49,391 nucleotides of DNA, from NCBI GenBank assembly GCA_001550305.1, contig LRTP01000268.1, positions 1 to 49,391 of the forward strand, read 5' to 3'. The translations under genes were made by a program, and so were the position numbers. The DNA comes from Streptomyces diastatochromogenes. GTDB lineage: Bacteria; Actinomycetota; Actinomycetes; Streptomycetales; Streptomycetaceae. Below are positions 15,675 to 25,400 of the stretch, in pieces (position 1 is the stretch's first letter; each line of letters starts with the position of its first letter). Under the pieces are notes generated by a model. That model saw only the letters and a program-made list of their open reading frames with translations. It was not told the DNA's origin and searched no databases.

Positions 15675-18023
15675 ATGGGATGGACTCAACGGCTACGCGA
15701 TGCGGGGATGGTGGTGGCGACCACCATGCTCCTCGGCGGCTCCCTCGCGATTCCGGCGGCCCGGGCGGCCGTCCCGCCGAGCGCCCCGCTCACCGATCTG
15801 GTCAACCCGTTCATCGGAACGGAGAACGAGGGCAACACCTACCCCGGCGCCGCCGTGCCCTTCGGCATGGTGCAGTTCTCGCCGGACACCGGCCACAACA
15901 CCGGCTACGACTACTCCCAGAATCACATCCGCGGCTTCTCCCTCGTCCATCTCTCGGGCGTCGGCTGCGGCTTGGGCGGCGACCTGCCCGTGCTGCCGAC
16001 CACGGGTGACGTCACCGAGACGGACTACGCCAAGTACGAGGCGGAGTTCAGCCACGACAGCGAGCGGGCGAGCCCCGGCTCGTACCGGGTCGACCTGAAG
16101 ACCGGCATCAAGGCCGAGCTGACCGCGACCGCCCGGACCGGGGTGCAGCGCTACACCTTCCCGGCCACCGACAAGGCCAACGTCCTGCTCAACGCGGGGC
16201 AGTCGCTGCACAGGACGATCTCCACCAAGGTCGAGATCCTCGACAACCGCACGGTGCGGACCGCCATCACCGGCAGCGGCTTCTGCCAGGACACCAAGCC
16301 GTACACCGTCTACACGGTCACCCGCTTCAACCGCCCGTTCACCACGTCGGGCACCTGGAACGGCGATGCCGTCACCGAGGGTTCCAAGGAATCCGTCAGC
16401 GCGGGACGCAACGGCGCCTTCGTCCGCTTCGACACCACCAAGGACCGGACGGTCGAAGCGACCACCGCGCTCTCGTACGTGGACGCCCGCGGCGCCGCCC
16501 TCAACCTCCGCTCCGAAGGGGGCCGTTCGTTCGACGCCGTCCGGAGCCAGGCACACCGCACGTGGGAAGACCGGCTCGACGACGTACGCGCCCAGGGCGG
16601 CGGTGACACCCTGCGCCGCACGTTCTACTCATCGCTCTACCGGTCCTTCCTCGCGCCCAACATCGGCAGCGACGCCGACGGTCGCTACACCGGCTGGGAC
16701 CAGCGGGTCCACCGCGCACAGGGCTTCACCTACTACCAGAACTGGTCACTGTGGGACACCTACCGCACCCAGTCGCAGCTCCTCTCCCTGCTCGCGCCGC
16801 GTGAGGCCAGGGACATGGCGATCTCCGTCATCAAGATCGACGAAGACAGCGGCTGGCTGCCCAAGTGGGGCTACGGCACGGTCGAGACGAACATCATGAC
16901 CGGCGACCCGGTCACCCCGTTCCTGACCAACGCCTACCAGCAGGGCCTGCTCAAGGGATACGAGGAACGGGCCTATCGAGCCCTCAAGAAGAATGCCGAC
17001 GGAGTGCCGCCCGCCGATTCGCCCGCGGTGGGTCGCGAAGCCAACAAGGAGTACATCGCGAACGGCTTCGCGCCGTACATCAAGGACCGCCCGCACACGA
17101 AGCCCGGCGACTCGGACTACGACCACGGAGCCTCCGCGACCCTGGAGTACGCACTGTCGGACGCCATGCTCGGCGCGATGGCACGGGATCTGGGCCACGA
17201 CGCGGACGCCGCACGCTACGCCGCACGGTCCCAGAACTACCGGAAGATCTACGACGGTTCGACCGGCTTCTTCCGCGCGAGGGATGCCTCCGGCGCCTTC
17301 ACCGGACCGGCGGACCCGGCCCTGAGTGAGGGTTTCCACGAGGGCACGTCCTGGCAGTACCAGTGGCTCGTGCCGCAGGACCTGCCGGGCATGGTCGACC
17401 TGATCGGCGGCAAGCAGACGGCCAACGACCGGCTCGACTCGTTCTTCGCGTACGAGCAGCTTCTGAAGGACCCGGCGAAGACCGCACGAGAGGTGTGGGT
17501 CAACGGCCCGTACGACTACTACAACGCGGACAAGTACAACCCGCAGAACGAGCCCGACCTGATCGCCCCGTACACGTATCTGTCGACCGGTCAGCCGTGG
17601 AAGACGACCGATGTGGTGCACGCCGCGCTGACCTTGTTCACGGACGCGCCGACCGGCATGACCGGCAACGACGACCTCGGCACGATGTCCGCCTGGAACG
17701 TGCTCTCGTCCATCGGGATCTTCCCGGTGCAGCCCGGCTACGACACCTGGGGCCTGTCGACGCCCGTCTTCGAGCGGGTCGATCTGACGCTCGACCGGCG
17801 CTACTACCCGCGCGGCGCCCTGACCATCACGGCCACCGGCACCTCCGACCGTGACCGGTACATCCAGTCGGCGAGGGTCGACGGTTCCTCCTACGGCCGT
17901 ACGTATCTGACGACCGAGTCGCTCCGAGGCCTGCGGGCGCTCTCCTTCACCGTCGGCGCCGAACCGTCCGACTGGGGGACGTCCGCCGACGCCGCCCCAC
18001 CCGCCCTGGGACCTGCACGGTGA
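15675..18023 (+). CDS. Secreted GH92 family alpha-mannosidase
   Basis: Exported exo-alpha-mannosidase of 782 residues, a calcium-dependent inverting family. The signal peptide covers about residues 1-31 (VVATTMLLGGSLAIPAARA). The GH92 N-terminal domain begins at LVNPFIGTENEGNTYPGA. The catalytic (alpha/alpha)6 region includes NWSLWDTYRTQSQL, EGTSWQYQWLVPQD and GNDDLGTMSAWNVLSS, the last two carrying the family's acidic residues. Overall length fits a single GH92 unit without extra carbohydrate-binding modules. ATG 15675 has GAGGAGG upstream. A LacI-type palindrome just upstream points to sugar induction. It probably trims mannose from fungal or yeast N-glycans or mannans outside the cell. Confidence 0.95.
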   Translation: MGWTQRLRDAGMVVATTMLLGGSLAIPAARAAVPPSAPLTDLVNPFIGTENEGNTYPGAAVPFGMVQFSPDTGHNTGYDYSQNHIRGFSLVHLSGVGCGLGGDLPVLPTTGDVTETDYAKYEAEFSHDSERASPGSYRVDLKTGIKAELTATARTGVQRYTFPATDKANVLLNAGQSLHRTISTKVEILDNRTVRTAITGSGFCQDTKPYTVYTVTRFNRPFTTSGTWNGDAVTEGSKESVSAGRNGAFVRFDTTKDRTVEATTALSYVDARGAALNLRSEGGRSFDAVRSQAHRTWEDRLDDVRAQGGGDTLRRTFYSSLYRSFLAPNIGSDADGRYTGWDQRVHRAQGFTYYQNWSLWDTYRTQSQLLSLLAPREARDMAISVIKIDEDSGWLPKWGYGTVETNIMTGDPVTPFLTNAYQQGLLKGYEERAYRALKKNADGVPPADSPAVGREANKEYIANGFAPYIKDRPHTKPGDSDYDHGASATLEYALSDAMLGAMARDLGHDADAARYAARSQNYRKIYDGSTGFFRARDASGAFTGPADPALSEGFHEGTSWQYQWLVPQDLPGMVDLIGGKQTANDRLDSFFAYEQLLKDPAKTAREVWVNGPYDYYNADKYNPQNEPDLIAPYTYLSTGQPWKTTDVVHAALTLFTDAPTGMTGNDDLGTMSAWNVLSSIGIFPVQPGYDTWGLSTPVFERVDLTLDRRYYPRGALTITATGTSDRDRYIQSARVDGSSYGRTYLTTESLRGLRALSFTVGAEPSDWGTSADAAPPALGPAR

Positions 18024-18820
18024 GGCGGTCGTTGGGCAGTGCGTCGAACGGCGTACGTGGGTCCGACCGCAGCACTTCGACACACACCACACCCCTGACG
18101 TGATGTGACGCGGTCGCGGCAATCGCCCATGCGCTGATCAACGGATGCGTAGGGCGGGCGCCGCGGCCGTGAGTCGACGGCCTCCGCCGCCTCGGACCGG
18201 GAGGATTCCGGCAGCAGGCTGAGCCGTGGCCCTCACACCCGCCGCCGAGCGAGGGAAGGCCGTGGGGGAACTGCTCGGCAGGAAATGCCGGGTGGTGACG
18301 TGCCGACCGCTTGCTCATCTTCTCCATGCCGAGAGCGCGAGCGTGATGGCAGCAGCGACGGCGACGGCGGTCAGCGGCGGGTGCCATCGCGTTGCCCCGG
18401 GTCTTGAGGTTGGCGTAGTCCCCCCGCCGCGTGCAGGTGGCGGGTGAGGTTTTCCTTGTCCCGCCGCAGGCGGGCGATGGTGGCGCGAGACCGCCACCGC
18501 GAACTTCCCTGGCCAGATCACCCGCCTGCAAACACAGCAGCCCCTGGACTCCGTAGCCCGCCACGCCAGCGCGACACCACCACCGACCGGCCCGCGGTCC
18601 GTCCTCGGCTTCGCGCAGCAGGCGCGCAGCAGACCGAGGCGTGACGGCGCAACAGCACGCCTGGCGAGCAGGCCGCGCACTTGTTTGTTCGGTGGCGTCC
18701 TGGATCGGCCGGACGGCCTCGACGCCCTACCGTGAGGCGATCTTTCTGCCCTGGACACTGCCGGGGCGGACGCGCGCCCGGGTCGACGGACTCTGTGACC
18801 TCGCAGTCCGGCCTTCGCCG
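18024..18820. other. Long intergenic region without a recognisable gene
   Basis: About 800 bases follow the mannosidase on one side and the GlxA-like regulator on the other. Open frames exist on both strands but are Arg/Pro-rich shadows with no convincing start, ribosome site or motif. One minus-strand stretch near 18440-18485 reads IARLRRDKENLTRHLHA, which resembles coiled-coil leader regions found with some transposases or recombinase partners, but it is too short to assign. It is probably degraded sequence. Confidence 0.4.
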
Positions 18821-19768
18821 TCAGGCGGCCTGGTGCTGGAAGGTGCGGCGATAGGCCGTGGGGGTATTGCCGACGGTGTCACGGAATCGGGCGCGCATGT
18901 TGGCGCCGCTGCCGAGGCCGCACCGCATGGCGATCTGTTCCACCTGGAGGTCGGTGGTCTCCAGGAGTTCTCGCGCGCGGTTGATGCGGGCGGTCAGGAG
19001 CCATTGGTGGGGGCTGACGCCGGTTTCCTGGCGCCATAGGCGGGTCAGGGTGCGTGGGGAGACGCCGGCGTGGTCGGCGAGGTGGGGGATGGTGAGGCCT
19101 TCTTCGAGGTGGAGCAGGGCCCATTCACGGGTGTCGGCGAGCGTGGTGGCCTGGGGGGTGGGGAGGCTCCTGTTGATGTATTGCGCCTGTCCGCCGTCGC
19201 GGTGCGGGGCGGCGACGATGTCCCTGGCGATGTCGTTCGCGACGGCTGCGCCGAGGTCTTTGCGGACCAGGTGCAGACACAGGTCGATGCCGGCCGTGAA
19301 TCCCGCGGAGGTCAGGATGGTGTCGTTGTCGATGTACAGGACGTTGCGGTCGACGCGCAGCCGGGGGTAGAGCTCCTCGAGGTCATCCGCCTTGGCCCAG
19401 TGGGTGGTGACGGTGCGGCCGTCGAGCAGCCCGGCCGAGGCGACGGCGAAGGCTCCGGTGCAGATGGAGGCGATGCGTATCCCGGCGCGGCCGGCGAGCT
19501 TGAGAGCGGTCCTCACCCGTGGGTGCGGAGGGCGCCGGAAGTCCTCGAAGCCCGGGACGATGATCGTGTCCGCTTCGGCGAGCGCCTCGAGACCCGCGGT
19601 CAGCCCGAGGGTGAAACCGGCGCTCGTGGTCACGGCCGCCTCGGTGTCGCCGCACACGGTGAGCTCGTAGGGAGTGTTCGGACGGGCGTTGAAGATCTGC
19701 GTGGGGATCCCCAGATCCATGGGCAGCACGCCGTCGACCGCCAGAACCATGACCCGGTGCTTGTTCAT
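18821..19768 (-). CDS. GlxA-like AraC-family regulator with DJ-1/PfpI domain
   Basis: A 315-residue regulator. The N-terminal half is a class I glutamine amidotransferase-like (DJ-1/PfpI) domain, VMVLAVDGVLPMDLGIP, with the nucleophile-elbow Cys in IASICTGAFAVASAG. The C-terminal half (about 215-315) has two AraC-type helix-turn-helices, TIPHLADHAGVSPRTLTRLW and VEQIAMRCGLGSGANMR. I chose ATG 19768, where the family's first strand starts; an in-frame ATG at 19795 is possible. It is divergent from the alpha/beta hydrolase gene at 20057, and the 288-base gap between them holds no other gene, so it may control that gene and the HD-domain gene after it. Confidence 0.92.
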   Translation of the reverse strand: MNKHRVMVLAVDGVLPMDLGIPTQIFNARPNTPYELTVCGDTEAAVTTSAGFTLGLTAGLEALAEADTIIVPGFEDFRRPPHPRVRTALKLAGRAGIRIASICTGAFAVASAGLLDGRTVTTHWAKADDLEELYPRLRVDRNVLYIDNDTILTSAGFTAGIDLCLHLVRKDLGAAVANDIARDIVAAPHRDGGQAQYINRSLPTPQATTLADTREWALLHLEEGLTIPHLADHAGVSPRTLTRLWRQETGVSPHQWLLTARINRARELLETTDLQVEQIAMRCGLGSGANMRARFRDTVGNTPTAYRRTFQHQAA

Positions 19769-20056
19769 GGCCGCAATATTACGTCCGCCTCCCATTTCGC
19801 AGGGTGGGCCAGGGAGCCGTCGTACCCTGGCCCAGGGATGCTCATGGGATGAATCACCTGGTCAGGCGGCTGATCGTGTGACCGGAAAGCAAGGGTCCAC
19901 CCGCACGGTTCTGGCCCAAAAGATGCGCATGCTGGCAGATGAGCCGTGGTCTGGAAGGGAGGTTCCGGAGCAGGATCGAGGAGCGAGCGCGGGGCAGCCG
20001 ACTCCACACACCGGTGGAGCGGTCCGAGAGCCCCGGCCGTGGACGAGGAGCCGGCA

Positions 20057-20857
20057 ATGACTTCGCAGAATGTGGTGGGCCGTTTCTTCGACGTGCGGGG
20101 CGGCCAGGTGTACGCCCACGTCCGCGAGGGGGACGGCCCGGCGCTGATCTTCCTGCACTACTGGGGAGGCTCACGGCGCACCTGGATCCCGGTGCTGCAG
20201 CGTCTGGATCCCGGGCAGGGCTTCGTGGCCTACGACCAGCGTGGATGGGGCGACTCCACGAGCGTGCCGGGCCCCTACGACCTTGAGCAGCTCGCCGACG
20301 ACGCGCAGCGGGTCGTCGACGCGCTCGGACACCCCAGCTACGTGCTCGTCGGGCATTCCATGGGTGGCAAGGTGGCTCAGATGCTGGCCGCACGCAAGCC
20401 CGCCGGTCTGAGGGGAGTCGTCCTCGTGGCGCCCGCGCCGCCCGCGCCCATCGGGGTGACCGAGCAGGTGCAGGAGACGGTTTCCCACGTCTACGACAAC
20501 GAGAAGGCCGTTCTTCAGAGCATCGACCTGATGCTGACCCGCGGCGGGCTGACTCCCGAGCTGCGCCGGCAGGTGGTCGAGGACAGTCTGCGCGGCGGCG
20601 ACGAGGCCCGTCTCGAGTGGCCGCGCCAGGGCCTGGTCCAGGACGTGTCGGTCGGCCTCTCGGCCATCGAGGTGCCGGTGCTGGTTCTCGCGGGCAGCCA
20701 CGACAAGGTCGACCCGCCGACCGTGCTCGCCGACCACCTGCTGCCGCTGATCCCGACCGCCACCCTGACCGTCCTGAAGGACACCGGCCACCTCTCGCCC
20801 CTTGAGGTGCCCGACCAGGTGGCCGCGCACATCGGCGCGTTCGTCGCCCAGCTGTAA
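20057..20857 (+). CDS. Alpha/beta hydrolase
   Basis: A 266-residue serine hydrolase. The oxyanion-hole segment is LIFLHYWGGSRRTW. The nucleophile is Ser in LVGHSMGGKVAQ, the acid Asp is in LVLAGSHDKVDPP and the His in LKDTGHLSPLE, so the triad is complete. No signal peptide is seen. Members include non-haem haloperoxidase-like and ester or C-C hydrolases; the substrate is not clear. GGACGAGGAG lies 6 bases before ATG 20057. The HD-domain gene follows 157 bases later on the same strand, and the GlxA-like regulator is divergent. Confidence 0.9.
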   Translation: MTSQNVVGRFFDVRGGQVYAHVREGDGPALIFLHYWGGSRRTWIPVLQRLDPGQGFVAYDQRGWGDSTSVPGPYDLEQLADDAQRVVDALGHPSYVLVGHSMGGKVAQMLAARKPAGLRGVVLVAPAPPAPIGVTEQVQETVSHVYDNEKAVLQSIDLMLTRGGLTPELRRQVVEDSLRGGDEARLEWPRQGLVQDVSVGLSAIEVPVLVLAGSHDKVDPPTVLADHLLPLIPTATLTVLKDTGHLSPLEVPDQVAAHIGAFVAQL

Positions 20858-21014
20858 GCACAGCACTCCAGCCGCACATCCCCCCGTGGGGCGATCGGCT
20901 GTCACTCCACGTGCCGTGCGCAGCCGCACCCCCCATACCCGGCACGCGTGAGCGTGCCGCCCGGCCATTGTGCCGATCAGCCCCGGACCGGGCCCCAACA
21001 GAAGGAGACACATC

Positions 21015-22064
21015 ATGACCACCGACGCACACCTGTCCGTCTTCGAGCAGCTCGACCTCCCCGACACGAGCCTCACCCGGGACACATTCGCCTTTGCGGC
21101 GCAGGCCACGCCTGCCTTCATTCACGATCACTGCGTCCGCAGTTACGTCTTCGCCCGCGCCCATGCCCAGAACCAGGGTCTGCGCGCCGGTACCGACTAC
21201 GACGACGAGTTGCTGTTCGTCGCTTGCGTCCTGCACGACTTGGGACTGAGCGAGGAGGGCAGCAACAGCGACCAGCGTTTCGAGGTCGACGGCGCCGACC
21301 TCGCAGCGGCATTCCTCCGCGAGCGCGGTGTCGAGGAAGAGCGTATCGCCGTCGCCTGGGACGCCATCGCTCTGCACACCTCGGACGGCATCGCCTCGCG
21401 CAAGGGCACGGAGGTGGCGCTGGCCCAGGCGGGTATCGCCACCGACATCCTCGGAATCCAGCGTGAGAGCCTTCCGCCCGGCCTCGCCGACGAAGTGCAC
21501 GCCCTGCTGCCGCGGCGGGACCTGGCCCACGGGTTCAGCGACCTCATCATCACGCAGGCCGTGGCCAAGCCCCACAAGGCGTCCCCGACGACCTTCATCG
21601 GCGACCTGCTCCGTCGCCACCTGCCCTACGGCGCCTATCCCAACTGGTACGACCTGATCGACGCGGCCGGCTGGGGCGACAAGCCGGTTGGCGTCACCGC
21701 CCGGCGCCGTGCCGAGACGCCCCAGCAGGTGGGGACCTTGTACATGGAGTACCTGGAGGCCGGTGACGTCGAGGGTCTGGTGTCGCTCTACGAGCCGAAC
21801 GCCCACTTCGTCCCCACTCCCGGAACCCACTTGGTGGGCACGGACGCCATCCGCGAGGCCATGCGGCAGATGGTCGACAGCGGTGCCCGCCTCAAGCTCG
21901 AACCGCGTGAAATCCGACAGGTCGACGATGTCGCCCTGGTGTCGAACAACGCCATCCTCACCGGGGTCGGACCGGAGCCGGTGCTCTCCACCACCACCGA
22001 GATCCTCCGACGCCAGCCCGACGGCGGCTGGGTGCACGTCGTGGACGACCCGTTCTTCAGCTGA
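21015..22064 (+). CDS. HD-domain protein fused to a SnoaL/NTF2-like domain
   Basis: A 349-residue two-domain protein. Residues 1 to about 230 form an HD metal-dependent hydrolase domain: the first His in FIHDHCVRSYVFA, the HD pair in CVLHDLGLSEE, acidic residues in FEVDGADLA and a later His in AIALHTSDGIA. This pattern is close to cyanamide hydratase-like HD proteins. Residues about 240-349 form a nuclear-transport-factor-2/SnoaL-like fold: YMEYLEAGDVEGLVSLYEP, LVGTDAIREAMRQM and ending VHVVDDPFF. NTF2-like domains of this kind are usually separate proteins. GAAGGAGA at 21001-21008 supports ATG 21015. It is probably co-transcribed with the upstream hydrolase and ends at a strong hairpin. Confidence 0.88.
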   Translation: MTTDAHLSVFEQLDLPDTSLTRDTFAFAAQATPAFIHDHCVRSYVFARAHAQNQGLRAGTDYDDELLFVACVLHDLGLSEEGSNSDQRFEVDGADLAAAFLRERGVEEERIAVAWDAIALHTSDGIASRKGTEVALAQAGIATDILGIQRESLPPGLADEVHALLPRRDLAHGFSDLIITQAVAKPHKASPTTFIGDLLRRHLPYGAYPNWYDLIDAAGWGDKPVGVTARRRAETPQQVGTLYMEYLEAGDVEGLVSLYEPNAHFVPTPGTHLVGTDAIREAMRQMVDSGARLKLEPREIRQVDDVALVSNNAILTGVGPEPVLSTTTEILRRQPDGGWVHVVDDPFFS

Positions 22065-22070
22065 CCGCGT

Positions 22071-22104
22071 CGGGCGGCCTGGGCACGGAAGCACAGGCCG
22101 CCCG
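22071..22104. terminator. Hairpin terminator after the HD-SnoaL gene
   Basis: CGGGCGGCCTG (22071-22081) and CAGGCCGCCCG (22094-22104) pair perfectly over 11 bp around a 12-base loop, starting 7 bases after the stop codon. Confidence 0.8.
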
Positions 22105-22422
22105 CCCCTCCCAGGGCTTGGCGGGCATCTGATCAATGTGCAGGACGCTGTGAGGCATGTTCGTTGCGGGCCAGCCGCGTCCCGCCTCATCGCCGCGCGG
22201 CCCAACCCCCGATCGAGTACGAACTACTCTCCGAACAAGACACCATCCCCGCCGCCAGTTAGCCAACGCAGCTGGAACCCAAACCGTGGGGCAGGTCAAG
22301 CCCCTGTGTCTGGACCCGCCTCCGGTTCGCCTCGTTCGTCCTCGTCACACCCCGTTCGTGCCCCGTAAGACCATCACCCAGCACTGGGCCGGGGCTTGCG
22401 CCGCCGGTCCTCCGTAACGCCG
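22105..22422. other. Intergenic region between two terminators
   Basis: The stretch lies between convergent genes and is flanked by hairpins. No frame on either strand has a start, ribosome site and motif that I can support. It may hold degraded sequence. Confidence 0.45.
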
Positions 22423-22456
22423 CGGGTCCGCTGACGCCGTGGCGCCCGCGGACCCG
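22423..22456. terminator. Hairpin terminator of the giant protease gene
   Basis: CGGGTCCGC (22423-22431) pairs with GCGGACCCG (22448-22456) around a 16-base loop. It lies 22 bases beyond the protease stop on the minus strand. Confidence 0.7.
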
Positions 22457-22478
22457 GGTGGTGGAGCAGCGAATCGGA

Positions 22479-25400
22479 TCAGTAGGAGAACTGCTGGATC
22501 TGGCTGCCGTCGGCCGCGTACGTCCAGCCGGTCCGTGTTGCCGGGTCGAGCTGGATGGCACGCTCGTGATGGCTCGGCAGCCGGCCGTTGAAGGCGCCGG
22601 CAGGGAGGTACTCGACGCCGGTCACGGTGCCCACCGTCCCGCCCGTCTTCAGGTCGACGACGGCGATGCGGCCGGTGGCGTTGTTGTCGCCGAAGCCGTA
22701 CTGCTGAAAGCCGCCCGTCGGCTTCAGGTCCGGGTACCGGAAGGCGAACAGGCCCAGTTGGTGCACGCCGTCGATGGCGAGCGCTTCAGCCGCTTGGTTC
22801 GTTCCGAGGTTCACCGGGTCCCCGCTGGGCAACTGCGCGTAGTACCCGGTGCCGGCGAAGTTGACGCTGGCCGAGTGGTACCACGTCTCGTAGAGGTTGC
22901 CCTTCTGGTCGGAGGCGAGGTTCCCGGCGCAAGGGACTCCTGCGCCGCTGTGGGTGACCGTTGCGCTGTCCAGGTTGATCGTGGCCATGGTGCCGGACCC
23001 GGTCGAGGCCAAGCAGTTGATGGTGCTTCCGGTCTTCTGCGCGGAGAAGACGCCGGTCGACTCGTCTACGTCCAGCAGACCGTACGTGGCAAAGCCGTCC
23101 GGGGTGGGCTCGAGCTCGAGCGGCGTCCCTTGAGCGCCCGTCGCCGTGTTCACGGGGAGCACGAAGCCCGCACGGTCGCTTGAACGGGAGGCGAGCACCG
23201 CTGCACGGTGGCGCTTGGCGTCCACCCGCCCGCCGGTCACGACGTACTGGTCGTCGACCCGGACGGGGCTGCCGACCGCGTTGCCGGTGTTCGTGTCGTA
23301 GGTCTCGAGCCACTGCTCGCCGGTGGTGGTCTGCTTGTGCAGGACCAGCGTGTGGTGGGCGGAGTCGACGCCGAACACCTCGTAGATGGAGCCGTACGCG
23401 GGGTCGCTCGTCAACTTGCGCCCATAGGTTCCGGTGGCGGCGTTGTAGTCGTACACCGAGCCTTCACCGGTGGGGCTTTCGACTGCCGCGACGGACGTGC
23501 CGCCGGGGACGATCGCGAAGTTGGTCAGGTTGGTGTCGTCGGGGGCCAGTCCGTCGTCGTATCCCAGCAGGGACGTCGGCGAAGCCTGGCCGACTGTCCT
23601 GCCGTGCTGGTCGACGGCAAACACCCGCAGGTCGTAGGCGATCGACGAGGGAAGCTTGAGCGCGAGGGCATCGAGTGCCGCCGTGCCCCGCGTGCCCTTC
23701 AGCGAGCGGTCGAGCGTGGCCGGGCTGTCCACTCCGTCGTGGTCGCGGGTGGTGCCGTTCTGATTGCTGACCAGGTTGTACGAGTGGTACAAGTTCGGCC
23801 CGGGCGCGGAGAACTCCAGCAGCGTGCCGGTGGCGCCCTTGACCCCCGATACGTCGTAGTGCACCGAGAACCGCGGTGCGGCCCGGTTGATCTCCAGCAG
23901 GTGACCGAACTCTCCGGATGTCTTCGCGGCGAGGGTCGGCGCTGCCGGGCGGTGCGAGGGGTCACCGCCGTCGACCCGGATCGAGGCGAACTCGCCGTAC
24001 AGCGGGCCACCCTTGCGGTTGCCTGTGGGGTTCTGGAGGATACCGATCCCGTAGATGCCGCCGCCGGCGGAGAAGGCGCCGGCCGGGACGGTGACGGTGC
24101 CGTGAAGGCCCGTCAGCGGGGCGGTGTAGGAGGCGGAGAAGATGGGCGCCGACGCGGGGTTCCAGTGGCCGACTCCCGACACGACCAACTGGGGCGAGCC
24201 AAGGTTCCGCACCCCGGTGAGGTCGTAGCTCACCTGCACGGAGTGTCCCGCCTTGACGACGGGCTGGACCACCGGGGCGAGCGACTCGACGTAGCCGCCG
24301 TCGGTGGGGCCGAAGGTCAGCTCGTGGGTGGCTGAGGCCAGTACCTGGTGGCCGTGGCGCACCTCGAAGGTGAGCGAGACCTGACGGTCCGTCGCGGAGA
24401 CGACCGGCAGTCCGGCCGCGATCAGCATCAGCCTGGGGGTCAGTCGGATCGCCGGCACGTCGGAGGTGAACTCGTGATGCCCGATGCGCAGCGCGTAGCT
24501 GACGCCTTGCTGGTCGGGCAGGCCGGTCACGTCGGCGCCGATGGTCACCGGTCCCACCAGGCCCTCCCCGGTGGCGCCGGCGCCCGAGCCCGGTCCGGCC
24601 AGGTCGATGCGTCCGGGGTCGGTGGCCTCCAGGTACGAGCTCCCGAGTCCGCCCGTGGTCTGGCGATGCGCCACGGAGAGCCGGACGATGCGGGGCGTGC
24701 CTGTGTGGGCGTGGCCGCCGTGCGCCTTGGCCAGGACCGCTTGCAGCGCGGCGGTGACGTCGAGTTGCGGGCCCACGTGCAGCGGCTGGTCGATCTGCGG
24801 CGGCGTGGGCACGGCCCGGCCGGTGCGCTCCAGCAGCGAACGGACGTCATCGGGCGACGGGTGCTGCCCGGTCAGCCGGGAGGCCTGCAGCACGACCGCG
24901 GCAGCGGCCGCGATCTCGGGCGCCGACGCCGAAGTGCCTCCGCTGAGGACCTCCGTCACCGACTGCGCGGTCTGGCCCTGGTGCTCGAAGGCGGGAATGC
25001 CGTCACTGGGCGCCGAGACGTCCACGCGCGTGCCGAATCCTGAGGAGAAGACCCCGGAACCGTTGAGCCTGGTGGTCGCCCAGGTCCCGTTGGCCGACGC
25101 GGCTCCGCCGTTCTGCGGCGGCACGGACAGCGTGTCGTCGGTCGTGGTACCGCCCGCGGTGATCGCGCCGGAGTCCAGCACCTCGCTGGGCGTGGTCGAC
25201 AGCTGGTCGTCGTCGATCCGGGTGGTGTCGACGGCCTTGCGGGTCACGTTGGTCGCGGTGCTGCCGCCGTCGGGCCCGACGGCCGCGTTGGTGTACAGCC
25301 TGGTCCCGTCGTTCGACGAGACCACCATGGTGATGCCGTACTGCTGCACGATGGACGCGATCACGGCCTGCTGGACCGGGTCGTCCTCCAGGTAGCGGCC

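Noticed and set aside
16746..18122. A 458-codon minus-strand frame opposite the GH92 gene
   Set aside because: Shadow frame typical of high-GC genes; the plus-strand GH92 frame has all family motifs.
22117..22147. Similarity of about 25 of 30 bases to 13811-13841
   Set aside because: Too short to stand out in a 70% GC window of this size, with no extension on either side; probably chance.
19854..22205. A 783-codon open frame on the minus strand opposite the hydrolase and HD-SnoaL genes
   Set aside because: Arg/Gly/Val-rich with no motifs; it mirrors the codon bias of two well-supported plus-strand genes and crosses their intergenic gap.
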